A stretch of 64,000 nucleotides of DNA from Sphingomonas sp. (lineage in GTDB: Bacteria; Pseudomonadota; Alphaproteobacteria; Sphingomonadales; Sphingomonadaceae). Positions 31,265-42,428 of the stretch are shown here, one piece after another; the stretch's first letter is position 1, and the number at the start of each line of letters is the position of its first letter. The position numbers were made by a program, and so were the translations under genes. The notes beneath the pieces were generated by a model. The model worked only from the letters and a program-made list of their open reading frames with translations, was not told the origin of the DNA and made no database searches. The stretch spans positions 124,001 through 188,000 of the forward strand of contig NZ_JAIERS010000005.1 of NCBI RefSeq assembly GCF_019746665.1, given 5' to 3'.

Positions 31265-32635
31265 TCAAGCCGCCGCGCGGCGCTCGCGCATTTCGGCGTT
31301 GAGCATCTCGGCGAGCAGGAACGCCAGTTCCAGGCTCTGCCCGGCGTTGAGGCGCGGATCGCAGTGGGTGTGGTAACGATCCGCCAGCGACTGCTCGGTC
31401 ACGTCGACCGCGCCACCGGTGCACTCGGTCACATTCTGCCCGGTCATCTCGGCATGGATGCCGCCCGCGATCGACCCCTCGGCGCGGTGGACGGCGAAGA
31501 AGCCGCGCACCTCGGCGAGGATGCGGTCGAACGGCCGCGTCTTATAGCCGCTCGTCGCCTTGATCGTGTTGCCGTGCATCGGATCGCAGCTCCACACCAC
31601 CGGATGCCCCTCGCGCCGCACCGCGCGGATCAGCCGGGGGAGGCCGGCCTCGATCTTGTCATGCCCGAAGCGCGTGATGAGCGTCATCCGCCCGGGGACG
31701 CGCCCGGGGTTGAGCGTGTCGAGCAGGCGCAGCAGCGCGTCGGGCTCGAGGCTCGGCCCGCACTTCATGCCGACCGGATTGCCGATACCGCGCAGGAACT
31801 CGATATGCGCGGAGCCCGCGAAGCGCGTGCGATCGCCCACCCACAGGAAGTGCGCGCTGGTGTCGTACCAGTCGCCCGTCAGCGAATCGCGGCGGGTGAG
31901 CGCCTGCTCATAACGCAGCAGCAGCGCCTCGTGGCTGGTGTAGAAGCTGGTCGCGGCGAGCTGCGGCACGGTTTGCGGGTTGAGCCCGCACGCTGCCATG
32001 AAGGCGAGCGTCTCGCCGATGCGATCGGCCATTTCCTGGTACTTCACCGCCCAGGGGCTGCGGCCGACGAAATCGTGCATCCAGCCATGCACCCGGTCGA
32101 GGCTGGCATAGCCGCCGCTGGCGAAGGCGCGCAGCAAATTGAGCGTCGCGGTCGACTGGTGATAGGCCGCCAGCATCCGCTGCGGATCGGGCACGCGGCC
32201 GTCGGGGGTGAACGCGGAATCGTTGACGATGTCGCCGCGATAGGCGGGCAGCTCGATCCCGTCCTGCACCTCGCCCGGCGCCGAGCGCGGCTTGGCGAAC
32301 TGGCCCGCCATCCGCCCGACCTTCACCGTCGGCAGCTTCGACGCGAAGGTGAGCACCACCGCCATCTGCAGGATGACGCGGAAGGTATCGCGGATGTTAT
32401 TGGGGTGGAATTCGGCGAAGCTCTCCGCGCAATCGCCGCCCTGCAGCAGGAAGGCACGCCCCTCCGCCACCTCGGCCAGCTCGGCCATCAGGTTGCGCGC
32501 CTCGCCCGCGAAGACGAGCGGCGGATAGTTGGCGAGCGTGTCGCACACCTGGGTGAGCGTGCGCGCATCGGGATAATCGGGCAGCTGGCGCGCTTCGTGC
32601 TGCTGCCAGCTATCGGGGGCCCAGTTGGCGGCCAT
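31265..32635 (-). CDS. class II 3-deoxy-7-phosphoheptulonate (DAHP) synthase
   Basis: 456 residues. It condenses phosphoenolpyruvate and erythrose 4-phosphate, the first step of the shikimate pathway, in the cytoplasm. The plant/actinobacterial class II pattern is clear: [24 protein letters not shown] in pieces, [42 protein letters not shown] and [12 protein letters not shown]. The start [15 protein letters not shown] at ATG 32635 has GAAGAGAG just upstream. The GNAT gene ends 74 bases upstream on the same strand. tRNA-Glu follows 40 bases downstream. Confidence 0.95.
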   Translation of the reverse strand: MAANWAPDSWQQHEARQLPDYPDARTLTQVCDTLANYPPLVFAGEARNLMAELAEVAEGRAFLLQGGDCAESFAEFHPNNIRDTFRVILQMAVVLTFASKLPTVKVGRMAGQFAKPRSAPGEVQDGIELPAYRGDIVNDSAFTPDGRVPDPQRMLAAYHQSTATLNLLRAFASGGYASLDRVHGWMHDFVGRSPWAVKYQEMADRIGETLAFMAACGLNPQTVPQLAATSFYTSHEALLLRYEQALTRRDSLTGDWYDTSAHFLWVGDRTRFAGSAHIEFLRGIGNPVGMKCGPSLEPDALLRLLDTLNPGRVPGRMTLITRFGHDKIEAGLPRLIRAVRREGHPVVWSCDPMHGNTIKATSGYKTRPFDRILAEVRGFFAVHRAEGSIAGGIHAEMTGQNVTECTGGAVDVTEQSLADRYHTHCDPRLNAGQSLELAFLLAEMLNAEMRERRAAA

Positions 32636-32709
32636 GGATACTCTCTTCGCGTGAAAAATCGTCGCGTACCATGGGCGAGAAGCGGGTGGGATGCAATTGG
32701 CGGGCGCGG

Positions 32710-33225
32710 TTAGAGGGCGCGCGCCATCACGATCATCTCGCGCAGGTCGCCACGCAGCGCGTTGTGGAACTGCTGGCGGCCGATCTCGGCGAAGCCCCAG
32801 GCGCGATAGGCGTTCACCGCCCAAGGCGCCTCGGCCATCACGTCGAGCCAGAGATGATCGAGGCCCGCGCGCGTGGCCTCCATGGCGGCGGCGTCGCACA
32901 AGGCGCGCCCCAGGCCCCGCCCGGACGCCGCGCGCAGCAGATAGATGCGCCTGCACTCGCCGCCTTTGGGGCGCCGGGTGATCGGATCGGGGCTGTGCAG
33001 GTGCAGCGTCAGGAAACCGACGACCGCGCCCGCTTCCTCGGCCACCCATAGCCGCACGCCGGGATCAGCGAGCAGCGCCGCGAAGGCGTCGGCGCCGAAG
33101 CTTTCGAGATGGCGGGCGAGCCCGGCGGCGGTCGTCCACCAGTCACCATAGGCCTCGGCATAAGCGGCGGGGCCGATCGCGCCGAGCGCCGCCGCGTCGG
33201 CCGCCGTCGCCGGGCGGACGCTCAA
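32710..33225 (-). CDS. GNAT family N-acetyltransferase
   Basis: 171 residues. Motif A is [13 protein letters not shown], preceded by a beta strand (CRRIYLLRA) and followed by [20 protein letters not shown], the standard acetyl-CoA binding fold; NAYRAWGF is the conserved C-terminal helix. The best start is TTG 33225 in a TTGA overlap with the 2-hydroxyacid dehydrogenase stop, giving [15 protein letters not shown]. The substrate is unknown. It is the last gene of a three-gene coupled set with a dehydrogenase and a PhyH oxygenase. Confidence 0.85.
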   Translation of the reverse strand: MSVRPATAADAAALGAIGPAAYAEAYGDWWTTAAGLARHLESFGADAFAALLADPGVRLWVAEEAGAVVGFLTLHLHSPDPITRRPKGGECRRIYLLRAASGRGLGRALCDAAAMEATRAGLDHLWLDVMAEAPWAVNAYRAWGFAEIGRQQFHNALRGDLREMIVMARAL

Positions 33226-34157
33226 TAGCCCGCGTCCAGATCGACGACGTTCGTCATCGGTCGCCCCGCCAGGAACGCGGCGAGGTTTTCGAGGAACAGG
33301 GTGGTCGCGCGCTGGAACATCTTGGTCTGGCTGCGGCCGGAAAGGTGCATCGAATGGATCGCGTTGGGGGCGCGCCACAGCGGGTGATCGGCGGGCAGCG
33401 GCTCGGGCGTCACCACGTCGAGAAAGGCGCCGGCGATGCGGCGCGCGTTCAGCGCCTCGATGAGCGTTTCCTGATCGACCATGTCGCCGCGGGCGATATT
33501 GACCAGCCAGGCGCCGCGCTTCATCGCCGAGAGCTCGGCCGCGCCGATCATCGCCTTGGTCTCGCCGGTGGAGGGCGCGGCGAGGATCACCCAATCGAAC
33601 TCGGCGAGCCGGGGGCGCCACGCATCGGGCGTCAGCGTGCCGTCGCGCCCGGAGCGCGTGACGCCCACCACCTCGACCCCGAAGGCGCGCAGCCGCTCGG
33701 CGATCAGCGTGCCGATCGCGCCCATGCCGATCACCAGCGCGCGGGTTTCATAGAGCTCGGTCTGGCCCGGCGCGGCGATGGTCCATTCGTGCTTGTCGGC
33801 GAGCCGAACCACCTCGTCGAAGCGCTTGGCGGCGACCAGCACCCCCATCACCGCATATTCGGCGACCGCGAGCGCGTTGATCCCCACGCCATTGGTGAGC
33901 ACGGTTCCGCGCGCCTTCAGCAGCGGCAGCGGGAAGGCATCGAGCCCGGCATAGATGGTCGACACCCATTTGAGCTTTTCGCCCGCCGCCACCACCTCGC
34001 CGGTCCAGCCCGGGCGCTGCATATCGACCCAGGCGATATCGGCATCGGCGACCGCCGCGAGCGCGCTTTCGCGATCGGTGAACCAGGCGACATCGAGCCC
34101 CGCCGGCAGCCGCGGCTCGATCAACGGGCGGGCGAGCGCGGGAAGGACAGCCTTCAC
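33222..34157 (-). CDS. D-2-hydroxyacid dehydrogenase family protein
   Basis: 311 residues. The NAD-binding motif is VIGMGAIGTLIAERLRAFGV; catalytic Arg lies in VNIARGDMVDQ, Glu in TPEPLPADHPLW and His in HLSGRS, as in the 2-hydroxyacid dehydrogenase family. It would interconvert a 2-keto acid and a D-2-hydroxyacid with NAD(P)H. The start is GTG 34157 in a GTGA overlap with the PhyH gene; an upstream in-frame ATG gives a basic leader that overlaps coding sequence. The preceding PhyH enzyme may make its substrate by 2-hydroxylation (inference). Confidence 0.88.
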   Translation of the reverse strand: MKAVLPALARPLIEPRLPAGLDVAWFTDRESALAAVADADIAWVDMQRPGWTGEVVAAGEKLKWVSTIYAGLDAFPLPLLKARGTVLTNGVGINALAVAEYAVMGVLVAAKRFDEVVRLADKHEWTIAAPGQTELYETRALVIGMGAIGTLIAERLRAFGVEVVGVTRSGRDGTLTPDAWRPRLAEFDWVILAAPSTGETKAMIGAAELSAMKRGAWLVNIARGDMVDQETLIEALNARRIAGAFLDVVTPEPLPADHPLWRAPNAIHSMHLSGRSQTKMFQRATTLFLENLAAFLAGRPMTNVVDLDAGY

Positions 34158-35149
34158 GCGGCGGCGGCCTCGCGCCAGGGCGCCATGTTCCAACCCGGCC
34201 AGCGCAGTTGCGCGCGCGCGAGCGTCGTCTCGGTCCAGAACGGATCGCCGGGGCGGGGGATGCCGAGGCAGGCGAGTTGCTCCGGGCTGGCATGGTGGAT
34301 CACGTTCGCCCAGGGCTTCAGGAAGTGGAACGGCCAGGCGCTCCAGCCGATCTGGTCGTTGCCCGCCGCCTTGTAGCTCGCGGTGATGGTGTAGCGATGC
34401 CCGCCGGGGCGGGTGAGGTTGGTGCCGCGGTGATAAACGTCGATCCCGTAAGCGAAGATCGATCCCGCCGGCGCCGCGCCCGAACGTTCGATCGCCTTGA
34501 GCGCCTGCTGCATCGGGTGCGCGAACGGGGTGGCATGGTCCTGCGCGAGCGAGAGGGTGTCGCGCGACAGGGTGGCGCCGCCCGCCGCTTCCTCGGGCAG
34601 CACCGGATGCAGCGGGCCGACGATCGGTGTCGCCTCGGGGTTGGGCACATAATGGATCGCGCCCAGATCGTCGCTCACGTCAGTCACATAGATCATGAAG
34701 TTGATCGTGCGCTCGGCGGGATCGTCGCCGGGGACCGTGAGGGTGTGGTTCTTGAAATCGCAGTGGAAGGGCTGATCGTAATCGGCGTCGCCGGTGAACT
34801 TCGCCCAGGCGTCGCATTGATAGAGCCGCACATCCTCCACCCCGAGCGCGGCCTTGGCGAAGGCGATCAGCCGCGCGTCGAGCCCGAGCAGGTTGATCGC
34901 GGGCGAGGCGGCGAAGGGCAGGTGATCCTGGTTGCGGAACTGCGCCGGATCGAACACCCCGACCGCGCCGGCGGGCGTCTTGGTGACCGCCTCGTGCGAC
35001 CTTCGCCGCGCGGCGAACAAGGCGTCGCAATCGGCCTCGACCGCCTTGATCTGATCCGACGGGAAGAAACGATCGAGGATCACCGCGCCGTCACGACGCC
35101 AGGTGGCGACCTGCGCGTCGAGCGGCGGGCGGGTGGTGATGGCGTCCAT
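34154..35149 (-). CDS. phytanoyl-CoA dioxygenase (PhyH) family protein
   Basis: 331 residues. Fe(II)/2-oxoglutarate oxygenase with the HxD...H triad: His129 and Asp131 in QPFHCDFKNH, His240 in VYHRGTN; the 2-oxoglutarate-binding Arg is likely in PGGHRY. The N-terminus (VATWRRDGAVILDRFFPSDQ) is the usual PhyH opening. Substrate not predictable. It leads the coupled trio with the 2-hydroxyacid dehydrogenase and GNAT genes. A 82-base gap separates it from the end of the dehydratase gene. Confidence 0.85.
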   Translation of the reverse strand: MDAITTRPPLDAQVATWRRDGAVILDRFFPSDQIKAVEADCDALFAARRRSHEAVTKTPAGAVGVFDPAQFRNQDHLPFAASPAINLLGLDARLIAFAKAALGVEDVRLYQCDAWAKFTGDADYDQPFHCDFKNHTLTVPGDDPAERTINFMIYVTDVSDDLGAIHYVPNPEATPIVGPLHPVLPEEAAGGATLSRDTLSLAQDHATPFAHPMQQALKAIERSGAAPAGSIFAYGIDVYHRGTNLTRPGGHRYTITASYKAAGNDQIGWSAWPFHFLKPWANVIHHASPEQLACLGIPRPGDPFWTETTLARAQLRWPGWNMAPWREAAAA

Positions 35150-35230
35150 GGGCGGCCTCTCCTTATTTTGGAGGGCAGGATGGCCTAGCCGCGCGCGCGG
35201 ATCAATCGTGCCGCGCGGCGAGCTGTCATT

Positions 35231-37189
35231 TCAGGCCGCCCGTTCCGCGGGCAGGCCCTCCGCCGCGCCCTCGTCGATGGGCCGCGCTCGCGCCACCCAG
35301 TCGACCAGTTCACTGGACGGCGCGAATTCGGGCACGACGCTGCGCAGCAGCGCGCGGGCGCGCGCGGCATCGCCTTGATCGACTGCCGCCTCCAGCTGCG
35401 CCAGATAGGTCTTCAACTCGGTCCAGGGCAGGAAACCCTCGCGCGCGCGCAGGATGCGGGGGTGCGCGGTGGCGGCCGGATTGTCGCCGATCAGCAGTTC
35501 CTCGTACAGCTTTTCGCCAGGGCGCAGCCCCACGACCTTGATCTCGATTTCGCCATCGGGATTGTCGGCGTCACGCACTGAAAGGCCCGAAAGCTCGATC
35601 ATGTTGCGCGCCAGATCCTGGATTCGCACCGGCTCGCCCATGTCGAGCACGAATACGTCGCCGCCATCGCCCATCGCGCCCGCCTGCAGCACCAGTTGCG
35701 CGGCCTCTGGGATCGTCATGAAATAGCGGGTGATATCGGCATGGGTGATCGTCACCGGGCCGCCCTCGGCGATCTGCTTGCGGAACAGTGGTACCACCGA
35801 TCCGCTCGAGCCGAGCACGTTGCCAAAGCGCACCATCGAGAAACGAGTCTCGCCGCCGCTGGCATGGAGCGCCTGCAGGATCATCTCGCCCAGCCGCTTG
35901 GTCGTGCCCATCGCGTTGGTCGGGCGCACCGCCTTGTCGGTGCTGACGAAGACGAAGTCGGGCACGCCGAGTTCGACCGCGAGCAGCGCGAGCGTCAGCG
36001 TGCCGAACACATTGTTGCGCACGCCTTCGACCAGATTATGCTCGACCAGCGGCACATGCTTGTAGGCCGCGGCATGGTAGATGGTGTTGGGCCGCCACGT
36101 CGCGATGATCTCGCGCATCCGGCGCTTGTCTTGCACAGAGGCAAGCAGCGGCATGACGATCGGTGCCGCGCCGCCGATCGCCACCCGGCGCAGCAGTTCC
36201 TGGTGGATCGCGTAGAGATTGAACTCGCTCATCTCGACGAGCAGCAGCAGCGCGGGGCGCGCGTCGAAAATCTGGCGGCACAATTCGCTGCCGATCGAGC
36301 CGCCCGCGCCCGATACGAGCACGACCTTGCCGGTGATGTTCTTGTGCAGCAGTTCGACGTCGGGCGCGACAGGCTCGCGCCCCAGCAGATCCTCGATTTC
36401 GAGATCCTTGAGATCCTGCACCGAAACTTCGCCGCGCGCGATCTCGACCACGCTGGGCAGGGTACGGACATGCAAGTTCAAGTCGCGGAGCTGTCGGACG
36501 ATCTCGCTGCGCCGCGCGCGTGTCGCGGAAGGCACCGCGAGCAAGATATCGGTGATCCGATCCTTGACGACATGATGCGCCAGGCTGCGCGGGCCGATAA
36601 TACGCATGCCGTTGATCATCGAGCCCCACAAGGCGGGGTCATCGTCGACAAAGCCGAGCAGCCGCATCTCGTCGCTGGCCTTGATCGCGCCGGCCAATTG
36701 GCGTCCGACCGCGCCCGCGCCATAAATCAGAACGCGGTGAACCCCGTCCCGATGCAGGCGCAGGCTAGGTTCGGCGAGAATCATCCGGGCAACCGCGCGT
36801 GACGCGCCGAGCATCACCAGAACCAAAAGCGGCTGGATCAGCCCCACGGTGCGCGGCACGCCGCCAAAGCCCATCACGGTGAAGGTGCCGGCGAAGATCA
36901 GGCCGTAAAGCGCGACGATACGGACCATCGAGACCGCGGTCGCTAGCCCGGCGTAACGGAAGATCGAGCGATAAAAGCCGGCGGTGACGAACATCGGCAT
37001 CGCCACCGCGATCGCCGCGATCATCGGCCTGGCGAGCGATTCGACCGGCCACCACCAATCGCCGGTGCGAAGATAGAAAGCGAACCAAACGCTGAGCGCC
37101 AGGATCAGGACGTCGGTCGTGATCACGATCGCGCGTTTCGTTCCGCGCGGCAGCGCGACTAACCGATTGATAAAGTCTCTTGCCGCCAT
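35231..37189 (-). CDS. membrane nucleotide-sugar 4,6-dehydratase, WbpM/PglF type
   Basis: 652 residues. Four N-terminal transmembrane helices (TDVLILALSVWFAFYL; MIAAIAVAMPMFVTAGFY and two more) and a CoA-binding-like domain precede an SDR domain with GAGGSIGSELCRQIF and STDKAVRPTNAMGTTKR, where Met replaces the usual catalytic Tyr and Lys is retained, as in WbpM and PglF. Such enzymes make UDP-2-acetamido-4-keto-2,4,6-trideoxyhexose from UDP-GlcNAc at the inner membrane. AGGGGG five bases before ATG 37189 fixes the start. It fits upstream of the CBS-aminotransferase and acetyltransferase encoded 4 kb away, though cysS, rpsU and fkpA-like genes lie between. Confidence 0.88.
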   Translation of the reverse strand: MAARDFINRLVALPRGTKRAIVITTDVLILALSVWFAFYLRTGDWWWPVESLARPMIAAIAVAMPMFVTAGFYRSIFRYAGLATAVSMVRIVALYGLIFAGTFTVMGFGGVPRTVGLIQPLLVLVMLGASRAVARMILAEPSLRLHRDGVHRVLIYGAGAVGRQLAGAIKASDEMRLLGFVDDDPALWGSMINGMRIIGPRSLAHHVVKDRITDILLAVPSATRARRSEIVRQLRDLNLHVRTLPSVVEIARGEVSVQDLKDLEIEDLLGREPVAPDVELLHKNITGKVVLVSGAGGSIGSELCRQIFDARPALLLLVEMSEFNLYAIHQELLRRVAIGGAAPIVMPLLASVQDKRRMREIIATWRPNTIYHAAAYKHVPLVEHNLVEGVRNNVFGTLTLALLAVELGVPDFVFVSTDKAVRPTNAMGTTKRLGEMILQALHASGGETRFSMVRFGNVLGSSGSVVPLFRKQIAEGGPVTITHADITRYFMTIPEAAQLVLQAGAMGDGGDVFVLDMGEPVRIQDLARNMIELSGLSVRDADNPDGEIEIKVVGLRPGEKLYEELLIGDNPAATAHPRILRAREGFLPWTELKTYLAQLEAAVDQGDAARARALLRSVVPEFAPSSELVDWVARARPIDEGAAEGLPAERAA

Positions 37190-37379
37190 CTGCGCCCCCT
37201 TGACCGTACCGCTTGCCGCTCTGTTCGTTCGGCCGGGGAGCACCTAAATCCTGGGTTCTTCCAGGCCGGTCTGCCGTTGTTTCCCCGATCGCGGTGGTCC
37301 CACGCTCCCTGCTACGCCATCCGTCGATGGCCATGCTCGCCCTAGCGCGATGTGGGCCTGCTGTCCATCCAACAGCCGG

Positions 37380-38813
37380 TCACGCTTCGATCCGCCAATC
37401 CCACCCCAGCGGATCGCCGTCCATCACCTCGACGCCCTGCCCGATCAGCGCGTCGCGGATCGCGTCGCTCGCGGCGAAATCCTTGGCCGCGCGCGCCTCG
37501 CGCCGTTCGGCCAGGCGTGCGGCAACCTCGTCGGGTGTCAGCGCCGCGTCGCGGGGCGTCACCCGCAGCGACTCGCGCGTCAGGGTCAGCAGTTCCAGCC
37601 CGAGCACCGCGTCGAACTGGGCGAGCGCCGCCGCCACCGCTGGGGCGGGCACGCGTTTGTCGGCGAGCAGTTCCTCAAGCGCCGGCAGCGCGCGCGCGGT
37701 GTTGAGATCGTCGGACACCGCCTCGTCGAGCGCCGCCAGATAGCGCCCGGCGGGGGCGGGATCGCCCGCCTCGATCGCGTCGGGCAACCGCCGCCGCGCC
37801 GCCATCACCAGCCGCTTCAGCCGGGTGAACGCGGCCGCCAATTGCTCCCAGCTGAATTCCAGCTCGCTGCGATAATGCGCCTGCAGGCACAGCAGCCGAT
37901 AGGCGAGCGGGTGGTAGCCGCGATCGACCAGCACCTGCAGCCGCAGGAATTCGCCCGCCGATTTGGACATCTTGCCCGCGCGATCGAGCAGGAAGTTGTT
38001 GTGCATCCACAGCCGCGCGCCACTGTCGGCGCAGGCGCAATAGGCCTGGTTCTGCGCGATTTCGTTGGGGTGGTGGATCTCGCGGTGGTCGATCCCGCCG
38101 GTGTGGATGTCGAACGGGTGGCCGAGATGCTTCAGGCTCATCACCGAGCATTCGAGGTGCCAGCCCGGCGCGCCGCGGCCCCAGGGCGAGTCCCACGCCA
38201 TCTGCCGGTTCTCGCCCGGCGCTTCCTTGCGCCAGATCGCGAAATCCTGGGGGTGGCGCTTGCCGGCGACGGGATCGATCCGGCTTTCTCCCGGCTCGTC
38301 GGCGCCGGCACGCGCGAGGCGGCCATAATCGGGCACGCTTGTCGCGTCGAAATAGAGGCCGGAGTCGAGCTCGTAGCAATGGCCGGGCGCGATTCTTTGC
38401 GCGAAGGCGATCATCTCGGCGATGTGATCGGTCGCGACCGACCAGATATAGGGCGGGGTGATATTGAGCCGCGCCACGTCGTCCTTGAATGCCGCGGTAT
38501 AATGCGCCGCGATCTCCCAGATCGACTTGGCCTGCGCCTGCGCCGCGCGTTCCATCTTGTCGTCGCCGGCGTCGGCGTCGCTCGTCAGGTGGCCGACATC
38601 GGTGATGTTGATCACATGGCGCAGCGGCCAGCCCTTCCAGCGCAGCACGCGGCCGAGCGTGTCGGCGAACAGGAAGGCGCGCATGTTGCCGATATGCTGA
38701 TAATTATAGACGGTCGGGCCGCAGGTGTAGACGCGCACGCACGCCGGATCGATCGGCGTGAAGGGTTCGAGCTGACGCGTGAGCGAGTTATAGAGGTGCA
38801 GGGGCCGGGTCAT
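37380..38813 (-). CDS. cysS: cysteinyl-tRNA synthetase
   Basis: 477 residues. The class I signature HIGH is HIGN in TCGPTVYNYQHIGNMRAF, with the zinc Cys in YTCGP; KMSKS is present in GKMSKSAGEF. Further family blocks are WHLECSVMSLKHLG and FDIHTGGIDHREIHHPNE. Charges tRNA-Cys in the cytoplasm. ATG 38813 has no competing upstream start. The 190-base spacer to the dehydratase gene (37190-37379) shows no gene; it should hold the dehydratase promoter. Confidence 0.97.
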   Translation of the reverse strand: MTRPLHLYNSLTRQLEPFTPIDPACVRVYTCGPTVYNYQHIGNMRAFLFADTLGRVLRWKGWPLRHVINITDVGHLTSDADAGDDKMERAAQAQAKSIWEIAAHYTAAFKDDVARLNITPPYIWSVATDHIAEMIAFAQRIAPGHCYELDSGLYFDATSVPDYGRLARAGADEPGESRIDPVAGKRHPQDFAIWRKEAPGENRQMAWDSPWGRGAPGWHLECSVMSLKHLGHPFDIHTGGIDHREIHHPNEIAQNQAYCACADSGARLWMHNNFLLDRAGKMSKSAGEFLRLQVLVDRGYHPLAYRLLCLQAHYRSELEFSWEQLAAAFTRLKRLVMAARRRLPDAIEAGDPAPAGRYLAALDEAVSDDLNTARALPALEELLADKRVPAPAVAAALAQFDAVLGLELLTLTRESLRVTPRDAALTPDEVAARLAERREARAAKDFAASDAIRDALIGQGVEVMDGDPLGWDWRIEA

Positions 38814-38924
38814 CGCCCCGCTTCATAGCGGGTGGGCGAGGGCGGGCAATCCTTGGCGATCGACATCGCGCGGCCGGGGCGGGTTCATGCTATCGCCCGC
38901 TAAAATGCTGACGAGGACCAGGCG

Positions 38925-39110
38925 ATGCGCGATTGGCTGCCGGAAACACGGTACGCGGCACTGCTCATGGTGTTGATCTATGCCGGCTTCTCGATCCGTG
39001 ACCTGATCGGCGCGCCGCACGGTCCTTGGATCGCCGGGCTGATCGCGCTGCCGGCCAGCATCATCGCCAGTCGTCTGTCGGGCATAGGTTCGCGGCGGCG
39101 GCCGCGCTGA
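38925..39110 (+). CDS. small two-helix membrane protein
   Basis: 61 residues: [20 protein letters not shown] begins a first hydrophobic helix, [16 protein letters not shown] a second, and the tail is Arg-rich. GACGAGGA lies about ten bases before the ATG, in a divergent spacer with cysS. No family recognised. The Arg-rich tail and short loop suggest an inner-membrane hairpin with both ends inside. Confidence 0.5.
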   Translation: MRDWLPETRYAALLMVLIYAGFSIRDLIGAPHGPWIAGLIALPASIIASRLSGIGSRRRPR

Positions 39111-39210
39111 ACGCTTGCCTTTCCGGGGCTTTGCGCCTATGCGCCCGACTCTGCGGTGCGGAGCTTGCTTCGCGCCGGCCTATTTTCATGGATCGGAGAT
39201 CGAGCGGTTT

Positions 39211-39417
39211 ATGCAAATCATCGTGCGCGATAACAATGTCGACCAGGCGCTGCGGGCATTGAAGAAGAAGCTGCAGCGGGAAGGCGTGTATCGCGAGATG
39301 AAGCTGCGCCGCCATTACGAGAAGCCGAGCGAGAAGCGCGCGCGCGAGCGTGCCGCCGCTGTCCGCCGCGCCCGCAAGCTCGAGCGCAAGCGCATGGAGC
39401 GTGACGGCGCCAAGTAA
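39211..39417 (+). CDS. rpsU: 30S ribosomal protein bS21
   Basis: 68 residues. [20 protein letters not shown] and the Arg/Lys-rich helix ([20 protein letters not shown]) are the standard bS21 sequence. It binds the 30S platform and helps initiation. ATG 39211 with a GGAG at 39195-39198; longer frames are not credible. The FKBP gene follows after 66 bases. Confidence 0.97.
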   Translation: MQIIVRDNNVDQALRALKKKLQREGVYREMKLRRHYEKPSEKRARERAAAVRRARKLERKRMERDGAK

Positions 39418-39483
39418 GCGCCGCCTGCCCGAACGCGACCGATCCGAGCCAATCACCGTACCCGGCCCTCAAGGGAGCCCGCG

Positions 39484-40092
39484 ATGACCGTCACCGCCTT
39501 GCCGATTCCGCCGACCAAGCGGAGCTTGCTCTATATGCTGTGGGCGGGGATCATCATCGCGGTGCTGGGCGGCATCGCGCTTGCGGCGATGACGGTGCCC
39601 GTCGATCCGAGCGCGCGTTTTCTGTCGCGCAACCGGCAGCAGCCCGGCGTGGTGCAAACCGCCTCGGGCCTTCAATATAAAGTGCTCCGCCCAGGTGCCG
39701 GTACGACCACGCCGACCGATAGCGACGTGGTGCTTGTCAATTACGAAGGCAAACTGCCCGACGGCAGCACCTTTGACAGATCCCCCCAGCCGACGCCCTT
39801 CGCGCCGACCGATGTCGTTCCCGGCTTTGGCGAAGCGGTGAAGCTGATGAAGAAGGGGGCGAAGTATCGCTTCTGGATCAAGCCGACGCTCGGTTATGGC
39901 GCCCCGCGCCCGGCCGGTGCGCCGCCGCTCCAGGGCAAGGCGGCCGAGCTCGCCCGCCAGGTGCTGATTTTCGATGTCGAGATGATCGACTTCCTGCCGC
40001 AAGATGTGGTGCGGCAGCGGGCGGAGCAGATGCGGGCATTGCAGCAGATGCAGGGGCTGCAAGAGCAGGGCGGGGCGGGGGCACCACGCTGA
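39484..40092 (+). CDS. membrane-anchored FKBP-type peptidyl-prolyl isomerase
   Basis: 202 residues. A transmembrane helix near residues 15-37 (LYMLWAGIIIAVLGGIALAA) anchors the protein, with the FKBP domain outside: SGLQYKVLRPG, VLVNYEGKLPDGSTFD, VVPGFGEAVKLMKKG and FWIKPTLGYG carry the conserved active-site residues. The C-terminal 40 residues are a Gln/Met-rich helix. It catalyses Xaa-Pro isomerisation, probably in the periplasm. It may be co-transcribed with rpsU. Confidence 0.88.
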   Translation: MTVTALPIPPTKRSLLYMLWAGIIIAVLGGIALAAMTVPVDPSARFLSRNRQQPGVVQTASGLQYKVLRPGAGTTTPTDSDVVLVNYEGKLPDGSTFDRSPQPTPFAPTDVVPGFGEAVKLMKKGAKYRFWIKPTLGYGAPRPAGAPPLQGKAAELARQVLIFDVEMIDFLPQDVVRQRAEQMRALQQMQGLQEQGGAGAPR

Positions 40093-40392
40093 ACGCGACG
40101 GGGCCGCTTACCGCACCCCATGGCATCGAGCGCCCTAGGGCATCAGGCGCCCGGATTACTCGGTTCAGCAATTGAGGCCATGTCGCCGGAAACGAATGGC
40201 TTATGTGGTGCTCCGACGAACGTACTGACGTAGCAGGCGCGCGAGACTGATTGTATGTGCGCCCTCATCCAGAACCGACATTCCGCGTCTTCTATCCGGC
40301 CAAGATCACATCCGAGATGAGAAGAGCATCCGGCCCGGGTCTGAACCATAATCAAGAAGACCATCCCGCGCCGACATTGATGGCATTATTGC
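40093..40392. other. intergenic region between convergent FKBP and sugar transferase genes
   Basis: 300 bases with no credible gene. A weak gcgcc...ggcgc inverted repeat around 40129-40152 could terminate the FKBP transcript. Short open frames on both strands have no ribosome binding site and no protein-like sequence. Confidence 0.4.
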
Positions 40393-40952
40393 CTAGTGGG
40401 AGATATCGCTACTTCCCAACACCTTCTTTATTGTCTTCCAGATAATAATCATATCAAATCCGAAGGAGCGTCGGCGCAGATATTCAGCGTCGTAATCGAC
40501 CTTTTCCGGGATCGATAAGTTATCGCGACCGTTTACTTGTGCCCATCCGGTCAGGCCCGGACGTAACTCATGGACCTTTTGGGCGGTCCGCGCCGCGACC
40601 AGATCGTCCTGATTGAACAGTGCCGGACGCGGGCCGACGACTGCCATGTCCCCCGTCAGAATACACCAAAGCTGCGGCAGTTCATCAAGGCTTGATCGGC
40701 GCAGAAATCCGCCAATCGGCGTCAGCCAGCTTTCGCCGTCGCGCAGCAAATGGGTCGGCAGTGCCGGGGTGTCGATCCGCATCGAGCGGAATTTTGGCAT
40801 CGCAAACAGGCAGTTGTAGCGGCCAACGCGCTGTGACCAGTAAAGAACCGGTCCGGGCGAGGTGAGCTTCACCGCGATCGCGACTAACGCCATCGGAATA
40901 GCGAACACGATCAAGGCAGCTAGCGCCAAAACGACATCAATCATCCGAGGCA

Positions 40953-40953
<1 letters not shown>
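40393..40953 (-). CDS. small phosphoglycosyl transferase, PglC-like
   Basis: 186 residues. A single reentrant N-terminal helix (MIDVVLALAALIVFAIPMAL) precedes the family blocks SPGPVLYWSQRVGR, PKFRSMRIDT, LRRSSLDELPQLW and VGPRPAL, with the Asp-Glu of DELPQ as the catalytic pair. It is the minimal PglC-type monotopic enzyme that transfers a sugar-1-phosphate from a UDP-sugar to undecaprenyl phosphate to start polymer synthesis. ATG 40953 overlaps the preceding stop by one base (TAATG). The UDP-bacillosamine-type genes beside it suggest UDP-2,4-diacetamido-trideoxyglucose as substrate (inference). Confidence 0.9.
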
Positions 40954-42424
<1,471 letters not shown>

Positions 42425-42428
<4 letters not shown>

